Under the pieces are notes generated by a model. That model saw only the letters and a program-made list of their open reading frames with translations, did not search any database and was not told the DNA's origin. Made by a program: the position numbers and the translations under genes. 6,131 nucleotides of DNA from CAYZSU01 sp964480565 (GTDB taxonomy: Bacteria > UBA10199 > 2-02-FULL-44-16 > JAAZCA01): positions 1-6,131 of the forward strand of contig CAYZSU010000104.1 in assembly GCA_964480565.1 (NCBI GenBank), written 5' to 3'. Below are positions 1 to 4,997 of the stretch, in pieces (the first letter of the stretch is position 1; every line of letters begins with the position of its first letter).

Positions 1-1278
1 AAAGCGCTTAATATTATTCATCGGGATATCTCACCGTCTAATATATTGATCAGCAGTCAAGGCCATATTAAAATTACAGACTTTGGTATTGCAAAATCAA
101 CCCTGCAATCCAATGCTACAATGTTTGGAGAGATCAAAGGTAAATTCAAATATATGTCGCCAGAGCAAGCCAGCGGAAAAACACTCACATTTCAAACAGA
201 TTATTTTTCACTAGGCTTAACTTTTTATGAATGCCTTCTAGGAAGAGCTGCATATCAGACAGACACGGAAGCAGGAATGATAGCAAATGCTCAAAAAGCA
301 CGCATCCATTACCCTGATCATTTATGCAATCCATTACAAGATATTCTGAAAAAGTTGTTGAGTAAAAATCCAGAGGATAGGTACACTAATTTAGACGCAT
401 TTCGCAAGGATCTTGGGGAAGTATCATTATATTATGATGGCATGGGAACAAGTGATGAATTGCATATTTTCTTAGAAGAACTTCAAAATCATAGCTGGAT
501 TCGTGCCAAGGAATTTCGCCATCAGCTCAATCAATCCACTGATATCACAAATAAACAATCTCGAATTGATGATAATCTCAATTTAGAAACAATCGTCTAT
601 CAGGAAAAACCTTATTTTAAGATCCTACTTTGGGGTATCTTTTTACTAATAATAGGCAGTGCCATTATTTATCAATTTTTAAAAAATAAAGAAAAAATAA
701 TCGCTGATAATGTAAAACCTCCTAAACAAGTAATCATCCCAGAAAAGAAACAACAGCCCCCTAAAGTAACCGCCATCACCTATGGCCAATTAACCATTCG
801 ATCATCTGAAACGAATTCAAAGATTAATATTCAATATGGAAAAAAGAAAATAGAAATGATATCACCTGCACATATTAATATGCTTCCATTGAATACAGGC
901 ATTAAAATAATAGTATCAAAGGATGGATTTTATACAAAAAATACAGTGATTTATTTAAAACAAGATCATCCTAAAAAAGATATCACCGTTGCATTGCAAG
1001 CCATACCCAATGCTTATGTGCGATTCACATCGCAGCCATCTGCAATTGTTGAAATTCCAGAGTTAAAACGTGACTATGATTCCCCTTCACCTTTAATCCC
1101 GCTTAAACCAGGGAAATACACAATTATATATAAAAGTGAATTAATATCACAGCGCGCCCAAACAGTGCTAGACGCATCCAATGGTGGCGAATTTATTTGT
1201 TTTGCCAATCTGCAAGTCAATATGATAACACGACTACCTACAGGTAAACAAATAGTTGCATCCTGCCAATTACAATAA
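1..1278 (+). CDS. Membrane-anchored Ser/Thr protein kinase with PEGA-like C-terminal domains (5' end outside the window)
   Basis: The reading frame is open from base 1, so this is the last 425 residues of a longer protein. An ATG-like start near base 46 (TTG) is not the true start, because the catalytic loop HRDISPSN lies upstream of it (residues 7-14). The Hanks-type kinase C-lobe shows the HRD aspartate (D9), N14, DFG (27-29), an APE-equivalent SPE (53-55) and the helix F motif DYFSLG (67-72). The usual catalytic-loop lysine (HRDxKxxN) is Ser here, as in the HRDxSPxN kinases of some bacteria. A single membrane helix follows (about 206-226), then an outer part with a PEGA-like beta domain (about 260-333; YGQLTIRSS, SPAHINMLPLNTG, KDGFYTKN) and a second similar one (about 337-405). 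Known family role: ATP-dependent phosphorylation of Ser/Thr, with the kinase domain in the cytoplasm. It converges on the T3SS block 33 bp away; a regulatory link is inference. No clear terminator is seen after the stop. Confidence 0.9.
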   Translation, partial: KALNIIHRDISPSNILISSQGHIKITDFGIAKSTLQSNATMFGEIKGKFKYMSPEQASGKTLTFQTDYFSLGLTFYECLLGRAAYQTDTEAGMIANAQKARIHYPDHLCNPLQDILKKLLSKNPEDRYTNLDAFRKDLGEVSLYYDGMGTSDELHIFLEELQNHSWIRAKEFRHQLNQSTDITNKQSRIDDNLNLETIVYQEKPYFKILLWGIFLLIIGSAIIYQFLKNKEKIIADNVKPPKQVIIPEKKQQPPKVTAITYGQLTIRSSETNSKINIQYGKKKIEMISPAHINMLPLNTGIKIIVSKDGFYTKNTVIYLKQDHPKKDITVALQAIPNAYVRFTSQPSAIVEIPELKRDYDSPSPLIPLKPGKYTIIYKSELISQRAQTVLDASNGGEFICFANLQVNMITRLPTGKQIVASCQLQ

Positions 1279-1311
1279 CAGTAATAAAACAGCCCTTACG
1301 CATGCCCCTAT

Positions 1312-1650
1312 TTATTTTGAGTCTATCCATTGTGTTAACATATCAGCCAATGCATAGCGAAGACCAATGCCAATGCTTTTGGGTAATCCTCGAATCACAT
1401 TATCAATGGCCTGCTGATATGAAATAGGAAGTGTCTTGGACAAACGCAGACCTTGCGTATTTTCCCAACGGCTCAGTGCCTGGCACTGAGAACGGATATA
1501 TTGCGATTGCCACGCACATTTTGCATTTTCATAGGAACTGCAATTTGAATTAAAAACATCCACTAAAGTGAACTCATCCGTGAGTGAAGGAGTTCTGTCA
1601 TTTTCCACTGCTGGTAATGCAACTAATCGTAATTTCACATCAGAAGTCAT
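1312..1650 (-). CDS. Hypothetical 112-aa protein, last gene of the T3SS block
   Basis: I do not recognise this protein. Its start is well supported: GGGGAGA lies about 8 nt before the ATG and overlaps the stop of the upstream 133-aa gene, only 12 nt away, so the two are probably translationally coupled. The protein is soluble, with no signal peptide or membrane helix. It has three cysteines (C37, C45, C56) in its middle and a probably helical C-terminal half (about 76-110, with IDNVIRGL and LRYALADML). By position it could be a small T3SS accessory protein such as a sorting-platform piece or chaperone, but no motif shows that. A perfect 9-bp inverted repeat lies inside the gene at 1472-1490. 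The gene ends 33 bp from the stop of the converging kinase gene, and I see no convincing terminator in the gap. Confidence 0.7.
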   Translation of the reverse strand: MTSDVKLRLVALPAVENDRTPSLTDEFTLVDVFNSNCSSYENAKCAWQSQYIRSQCQALSRWENTQGLRLSKTLPISYQQAIDNVIRGLPKSIGIGLRYALADMLTQWIDSK

Positions 1651-1662
1651 TATAGGTCTCCC

Positions 1663-2064
1663 CTACATACGATTTGCCATATTTGCTAGAGTTTCACCTC
1701 TTGCACGAAGCACATTGCCAACCTTTTCATTTGAATGATGATCATTAACTGCATTAAAATCCATACCTGGAAAACCTGTAGTCATCATCTGTTGCTGCAT
1801 ATTTTGCTGAGCAGATTTCGCATATGCACGCTTTTGCAAACTATTGCCAATTTGTCCCACACCATACATGCCTGCAGCTGCAATTGCCGCAGGGGGGAAA
1901 ATTATGGATAATGGCATTGCCATTGACCCCAACACGCGCCCTATTCCAGATAAAAATCGACCAAAACCGCCCGGTCGTTTCTGCTCACGCTGCTGAACAT
2001 CCTGACCTTGCACCATACGCATTTCATATCGAACCATATCTGGATTTACTTTTTGAAATGTCAT
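1663..2064 (-). CDS. Hypothetical 133-aa Gly/Ala-rich protein with a hydrophobic centre, in the T3SS block
   Basis: I do not recognise this protein. A strong AGGAGG (2069-2074) about 5 nt before the ATG fixes the start. It has a charged N-terminal third (1-33), a glycine-rich step (GGFGRFLSGIG, 32-42), a long hydrophobic stretch (about 44-71, MAMPLSIIFPPAAIAAAGMYGVG) that could cross or enter a membrane, a Gln/Met-rich segment (about 86-96) and a short polar helical tail. The hydrophobic core with a polar tail could fit a membrane-inserted T3SS part or a small secreted protein, but this is inference. It follows sctJ by 74 bp and has its own promoter-like motif (2084-2117), identical in both boxes and spacing to the one before the needle-like gene. 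It is probably co-transcribed with the 112-aa gene. Confidence 0.72.
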   Translation of the reverse strand: MTFQKVNPDMVRYEMRMVQGQDVQQREQKRPGGFGRFLSGIGRVLGSMAMPLSIIFPPAAIAAAGMYGVGQIGNSLQKRAYAKSAQQNMQQQMMTTGFPGMDFNAVNDHHSNEKVGNVLRARGETLANMANRM

Positions 2065-2083
2065 AAATCCTCCTACCTATGAT

Positions 2084-2117
2084 TATTATCGGATAAACAT
2101 ACTAGCAAAGTTGCGTA
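2084..2117 (-). promoter_or_regulatory. Promoter-like two-box motif upstream of the 133-aa gene
   Basis: Read on the minus strand, TACGCAACTT is followed after exactly 15 nt by CCGATAATA. All 19 fixed bases and the spacing are identical to the site at 4125-4158. The downstream box resembles a -10 element (GATAAT) and lies about 20 nt before the ATG, which leaves room for a short leader carrying the AGGAGG at 2069-2074. The upstream box is unlike a standard -35, so a dedicated activator site or alternative sigma factor is possible (inference). Confidence 0.6.
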
Positions 2118-2138
2118 ATCCTCTTATTTTTTTAATTA

Positions 2139-3092
2139 TTATTCCTGCATGTCAAATGATTCACCCTCAGTTAATTGCGCAGGCGATTCATCCATTAATT
2201 CCCCATCAACACTCGATTGATCATCTAGCGACATATCCGGCACTAAACGGCGCATACGGCTTAGTTGCACAATCACAATAATCAATGTGGCAGAAAGTAG
2301 AATCAACACGAGAAAAAAGATCAAAAGGTATGTTTTTAAACGGTTTTTTGATTTTTTTTCTAAATATAAACCAATCATATACTCCAAGTCAGTACTCGCA
2401 ATATCTGTTTTAGGATGCTCGGATTCAATCTTATGTATTGGCAATGCACTCTCAGTGCTATTTGTTGCTATTTGATGCTTATCTTTCTCAGGCAAATAGC
2501 TAATAATGACTGTGACATCCCGTGGATTCATGCCTTCCACAGCATTGGCAACAAATTCCTGTAGTTTTGATTCAGAGACGGGCGGTAACCCTTTGATTGT
2601 TGGCTCAAATTTCAATACAACCGATGCCGTGGGTCGCTGTTGATGTCGCACCTCTTCACTTGCAAAATCATTTTTCTTTGGAATATTTAACACCACCTCT
2701 GCATCAACAATATTAGGAATACTTTCCAGCGAATTAATAATTTCCCCTTTTAATGCCAGCAAATACCTCGCTTTTTGTTCATCAGGTGTAGGAATTAACC
2801 CTTTATCACTGTATACACCGGATAAACCAAGTTCCCGATGTCGCGGCAAATTATACTGAACCAACAAACTTCTCGCCTTTGCCATATCCTCTTTTGCCAC
2901 AGCTATCGAATAACTCATTTCATTTTGCTGTATTTTTTCCTTTTTCTCCGCATCAATACCGTTTTCTGACAATAAAACGAGCATTTCATTGGCATCCCCT
3001 TCGGTTAGATTCTGGTATAAATCAATGTCATTACATGCACTAAAAAGTACAATTACACTAATGCAACACATCGCTTTAAGAGTTTTCAACAT
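2139..3092 (-). CDS. sctJ: T3SS inner-membrane ring lipoprotein SctJ (YscJ/PrgK/CdsJ family)
   Basis: This is the lipoprotein that, with SctD, forms the periplasmic-side inner-membrane ring of the injectisome. The predicted protein has 317 residues: a lipoprotein signal peptide ending in LFSAC, with the lipidated Cys at 20; a first ring-building domain (about 21-70, with LYQNLTEGDANEML); a linker with the family's GLSGVYSDKGLIPTPDEQKAR region; a second ring-building domain with SLESIPNIVDAEVVLNIP and the NPRDVTVIISY strand; then a C-terminal membrane helix (about 255-278) and a 39-residue acidic cytoplasmic tail. The family varies in length and this is at the long end, similar to chlamydial forms. 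I chose the ATG at 3092 because AGGGGAA lies about 5 nt upstream and the signal peptide begins there; a further upstream ATG (3131) would add 13 residues before the signal. The start overlaps the end of the TPR gene by 17 nt, so the two are translationally coupled. Confidence 0.95.
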   Translation of the reverse strand: MLKTLKAMCCISVIVLFSACNDIDLYQNLTEGDANEMLVLLSENGIDAEKKEKIQQNEMSYSIAVAKEDMAKARSLLVQYNLPRHRELGLSGVYSDKGLIPTPDEQKARYLLALKGEIINSLESIPNIVDAEVVLNIPKKNDFASEEVRHQQRPTASVVLKFEPTIKGLPPVSESKLQEFVANAVEGMNPRDVTVIISYLPEKDKHQIATNSTESALPIHKIESEHPKTDIASTDLEYMIGLYLEKKSKNRLKTYLLIFFLVLILLSATLIIVIVQLSRMRRLVPDMSLDDQSSVDGELMDESPAQLTEGESFDMQE

Positions 3093-3498
3093 CGGATTCC
3101 CCTTGTTTTTTGGGAGGTTGAAAGCCTTCATCTATAGCTTTCATTAAGGAGGATGCAAATTCAGCGGCCCCCGCATCATCTGTATCAATGACTTCTTGAA
3201 AAATTACTTTTGCATCGTCAATTTCATGCAGGAAAAAAAGAGCTTCGGCTTTATAGACCTTGGCAAATGCACTGGATGAATCTTTTTTTAATGCACGATC
3301 ATAGAGTTTAATCGCTTTTTTTATAGCACCCTGGCAAAAGGACAGATTTCCAAGCGCTACCAAGGGAAGCTCACTTTCAGGTGCCAAGACTTGCAATCCT
3401 TCAAAGACTTCCTTTGCTTCTTTCATACGACCCATGCCCAAAAATATATATCCAGCCTCCATTATTGCACCTAAATGCTGGCTTTCCATGGTTATCAT
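3076..3498 (-). CDS. TPR-repeat protein, T3SS chaperone-like (SctG or LcrH/SycD type)
   Basis: A 140-aa protein made of about three tetratricopeptide-type helix pairs: residues 8-41 (AGYIFLGMGRMKEAKEVFEG), 42-75 (ALGNLSFCQGAIKKAIKLYD) and 76-109 (YKAEALFFLHEIDDAKVIFQ), each with the small/large residue pattern of TPRs. A short charged tail (QPPKKQGESDVENS) follows. Soluble TPR proteins of this size in T3SS loci are needle chaperones (YscG/PscG, CdsG) or translocator chaperones (LcrH/SycD). Lying between a needle-like gene and sctJ favours the needle-chaperone role, but the LcrH type is not excluded. GGGGAG 6 nt before the ATG at 3498 supports this start; a second ATG three codons in is less well placed. 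The last 17 nt overlap sctJ. A terminator and a weak promoter-like motif lie just upstream. Confidence 0.85.
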   Translation of the reverse strand: MITMESQHLGAIMEAGYIFLGMGRMKEAKEVFEGLQVLAPESELPLVALGNLSFCQGAIKKAIKLYDRALKKDSSSAFAKVYKAEALFFLHEIDDAKVIFQEVIDTDDAGAAEFASSLMKAIDEGFQPPKKQGESDVENS

Positions 3499-3518
3499 AG
3501 TTTTCTCCCCTTATATCG

Positions 3519-3551
3519 TATTATCAGTCCCATTAGTGAAAAAATAGCGCG
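3519..3551 (-). promoter_or_regulatory. Weak version of the shared promoter-like motif before the TPR gene
   Basis: On the minus strand CTGATAATA (8 of 9 bases as in the two strong sites) lies 21 nt before the ATG, and 14 nt further upstream CGCGCTATTT matches 6 of 10 bases of TACGCAACTT. The upstream box falls inside the terminator stem of the preceding gene, so termination and restart would share the same bases. Only the downstream box is convincing. Confidence 0.35.
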
Positions 3552-3579
3552 GATTGATAATCAACCCACGCTATTTTTC
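3538..3579 (-). terminator. Rho-independent terminator after the needle-like gene
   Basis: A nearly perfect hairpin (arms 3544-3558 and 3560-3574) begins about 25 nt after the stop of the needle-like gene and is followed on the minus strand by six Ts (3539-3544). The two non-Watson-Crick positions are G-U wobbles in the minus-strand RNA but C-A mismatches in the plus-strand RNA, which points to minus-strand function. It would separate the needle-like transcript from the TPR-sctJ transcript, fully or in part. Confidence 0.8.
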
Positions 3580-3603
3580 AATATCTGATAGTTCCCTCAC
3601 CAA

Positions 3604-4086
3604 TTACCCTCTAGCTGTAAATTTTTCAATCATAGCCATACGTGCTCTATGGTCCGCAGATAAAATATTTGACCGTGTATTCCATGCCTGCATATTACTC
3701 TGCATCGTGGCTTGCAACTCTAATAAGTGTAAATTATTTTGATTCATACTGGAAATCATTTCTGCTTGGCTAAGCCCAGTTCCAGGAGCTGCATCTGCAC
3801 TCATTCCAGGAGGAGTAGATATGTTGCTATTAAACTTGCCCGATGCAAAACTGGGTACCCCACCACCACTCATCGAACGATATTGATTTACTCCTGAAAA
3901 TGCAGCGGATAATACAGTGGAGGTATTTACCCCACTATACATGTTCGCTGCTGTAGCAGCAGTCCCTTCCATGGCCCCAATAGCATCCATCATCGTGCCA
4001 AAATTGCTTTCACCACCAAGGCTCATGGACTTGCCATGTGTTGCAGCTTGTTTTATTGCTAAGGGATTAATTTTTGCCATGCTCAT
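3604..4086 (-). CDS. Probable T3SS needle-type subunit (SctF-like C terminus, long N-terminal extension)
   Basis: The last 40 residues (121-160) align without gaps to my memory of the C-terminal helix of T3SS needle proteins such as PrgI/MxiH. Identities fall at the family's characteristic places: L121, E123, Q125, N136, S139-N140, I153 and F156. In needle proteins this helix lines the secretion channel. The rest (1-118) is rich in Gly, Ser, Ala and Met, low in charge, has no signal peptide and resembles no domain I know. Needle proteins are usually 80-90 residues, so at 160 aa this has roughly 75 extra residues. An inner-rod protein (SctI), which shares the C-terminal pattern, is the main alternative. 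AGGAG 6 nt before the ATG at 4086 supports the start. It has its own promoter-like motif (4125-4158) and terminator (3538-3579), as expected for a gene needed in many copies. Confidence 0.6.
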   Translation of the reverse strand: MSMAKINPLAIKQAATHGKSMSLGGESNFGTMMDAIGAMEGTAATAANMYSGVNTSTVLSAAFSGVNQYRSMSGGGVPSFASGKFNSNISTPPGMSADAAPGTGLSQAEMISSMNQNNLHLLELQATMQSNMQAWNTRSNILSADHRARMAMIEKFTARG

Positions 4087-4124
4087 ATGACACTCCTATC
4101 GGAAATAGTTATTCATCTCAGTAA

Positions 4125-4158
4125 TATTATCGGTAGGTCCTATATCCGAAGTTGCGTA
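4125..4158 (-). promoter_or_regulatory. Promoter-like two-box motif upstream of the needle-like gene
   Basis: On the minus strand TACGCAACTT, 15 nt, then CCGATAATA: the same two boxes and same spacing as at 2084-2117. It begins 9 nt after the stop of the 94-aa gene. The distance from the downstream box to the ATG is longer here (38 nt) and the leader contains AGGAG just before the start. Confidence 0.6.
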
Positions 4159-4166
4159 CACAATGA

Positions 4167-4451
4167 TTATTTTTTATCTTTTGCCTGCGCATCGTCAAAT
4201 TCTTTTTGAAGTTCATATTTAATCGCAAGTAATTCACTGAATAATTCCATACAGAGTTCCAAAGACCTCATCGCTCGTTTGACATCTCGTTTGGTACGAA
4301 ATCCTTTTTTTTGACTCGAAATCGCATATAACTCATGATATCCTACTTCAAATGCAGCATTTATATCGTCAAAATCTTCAGAATCAATCAATTTTTCAAT
4401 CAGAGGATAACCTGTTTGGCTATTTATTTTTTGGAATAATGATATTGTCAT
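4167..4451 (-). CDS. Small helical protein, first intact gene of the T3SS block (possible needle co-chaperone)
   Basis: I do not recognise this 94-aa protein by sequence. It is highly charged and largely helical, with an acidic N-terminal half (SEDFDDINAAFEVGYHELY, about 24-42), a basic step (KKGFRTKRDVKRAMR, 48-62) and a long amphipathic helix or coiled coil to the end (about 57-90), closing in DAQAKDKK. There is no signal peptide or membrane helix. It stands before the needle-like and TPR genes, where YscE-type needle co-chaperones lie in Yersinia; that role is inferred from size, helicity and order only. No Shine-Dalgarno site precedes the ATG and a stop lies two codons upstream in frame, so translation may depend on coupling with an upstream mini-ORF that ends 7 nt before it, or on a leaderless mRNA. 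Confidence 0.65.
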   Translation of the reverse strand: MTISLFQKINSQTGYPLIEKLIDSEDFDDINAAFEVGYHELYAISSQKKGFRTKRDVKRAMRSLELCMELFSELLAIKYELQKEFDDAQAKDKK

Positions 4452-4457
4452 AAGGTA

Positions 4458-4660
4458 TTATTTAACAAAATCAATGGACTTTCGCAATATTTCATTTACG
4501 GGACTGGTGAAAAATAGCAATTTGTGGGGTTGTTCAAAAATGTCCAGACTCAAGGCCTCCCGCAAACTCGTAACCGGAACGTACATGCGAGTACGTGAGG
4601 ATTGCGAGTGTAGCGGGAAACACCGAAGATGGGCGTTTTTCAACAACCCCTTAATTGCAT
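4458..4660 (-). pseudogene. Possible small leader ORF interrupted by repeat copy A
   Basis: On the minus strand AGGGGGAG sits about 4 nt before an ATG (4658-4660), a stronger start signal than that of the 94-aa gene, but the frame closes within a few codons at the repeat. If the 125-bp repeat (4526-4650) is taken out, the ATG joins in frame to a tail ending KSIDFVK and stops at 4458, giving a 25-residue ORF ending 7 nt before the 94-aa gene. As it stands, a 78-codon frame also runs through the repeat from 4694 but has no good ribosome site. The ORF is short and could be fortuitous. Confidence 0.25.
4526..4650. repeat. Structured repeat, copy A (125 bp, inverted GGGG/CCCC ends)
   Basis: The ends GGGGTTGTTCAAAAA and TTTTTCAACAACCCC are inverted repeats with one mismatch in 15. 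Inside are nested arms: TCCCGC (4558-4563) with GCGGGA (4613-4618), ACTCG (4566-4570) with CGAGT (4605-4609), and ACGTAC (4579-4584) with GTACGT (4591-4596). It shares its ends, the central hairpin and the CCGAAGATGGGCG block with the copy at 4764-4982. It codes for nothing recognisable and looks like a non-autonomous MITE- or REP-like element; no clear target duplication is seen. Confidence 0.8.
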
Positions 4661-4687
4661 TTTCTCCCCCTAAATGCAGATGAATGT

Positions 4688-4722
4688 AAACCACCCAGTC
4701 AATAGTGATTGGGTGGTTTTTT
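4688..4722 (+). terminator. Strong hairpin with T-tract between the two repeats
   Basis: AAACCACCCA (4688-4697) pairs perfectly with TGGGTGGTTT (4710-4719). The stem continues through a G-T pair (4698/4709) and TCA/TGA to an ATAG loop, and six Ts follow (4717-4722). The wobble pair forms only in plus-strand RNA, so it reads as a plus-strand terminator, yet no plus-strand gene lies upstream in this gap. Alternatively it belongs to the minus-strand leader of the 94-aa gene: a weak TTGAGG/TATAAA-like pair lies on that side, but with poor 19-nt spacing. Confidence 0.6.
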
Positions 4723-4763
4723 ATATTGGGAGTTATGGGAATGCCCTCAAAATAAGTATTTTA

Positions 4764-4982
4764 GGGGCTGTTCAAAAATGTTCAGATTGCCTAACCTCTA
4801 TCGAACTACTAAAGGTTTCAGGCATAAACGCGACTAACACTTAGGTCATCTGCTAATGCAGAGCACCTAAGTTGTCACATCGCTTTCGCAGCAAATTCAA
4901 TGAAGGCGCATACATAAGAGTATGTAACCGATTTGGATTTGGCTTTCCAACGCCGAAGATGGGCGTTCCCAAGAGCAACCCC
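4764..4982. repeat. Structured repeat, copy B (219 bp)
   Basis: A diverged, longer relative of copy A. It starts GGGGCTGTTCAAAAATG and ends with the CGCCGAAGATGGGCG block and GAGCAACCCC. The central hairpin is CATAC (4909-4913) with GTATG (4920-4924) where copy A has CGTAC/GTACG, so a G-C pair is replaced by A-T with pairing kept. It has an extra internal hairpin absent from A: ACTTAGGT (4839-4846) with ACCTAAGT (4865-4872), and inside it CTGC/GCAG. It begins 15 nt after the stop of the 244-aa gene, so it may also act as the 3' end of that transcript. Confidence 0.75.
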
Positions 4983-4997
4983 TTTAAGTGCAGATTT

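Noticed and set aside
1279..1311. Possible bidirectional terminator between the converging kinase and 112-aa genes
   Set aside because: Only short AT-rich complementarity is present and no stable GC stem is seen.
1824..2066. An 80-codon plus-strand frame
   Set aside because: It lies opposite the well-supported 133-aa gene and lacks a ribosome site; it is a shadow frame.
2287..2475. A 62-codon plus-strand frame with a hydrophobic end
   Set aside because: It is antisense to the membrane-helix region of sctJ, which explains the hydrophobicity.
4456..4488. Third copy of the shared promoter motif just before the 94-aa gene
   Set aside because: Only TATTAT matches well and the upstream box agrees at 2-3 of 10 bases; it would also leave almost no leader.
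4458..4694. A 78-codon minus-strand frame across repeat copy A
   Set aside because: Most of it is translated from the repeat, its ATG has no good ribosome site, and the opposite strand is equally open, so it is not called as a gene.
4526..4982. CRISPR array or tRNA-like genes in the repeat-rich gap
   Set aside because: There are only two diverged repeats of different length with no regular spacers, and no cloverleaf or tRNA arm motifs are seen.
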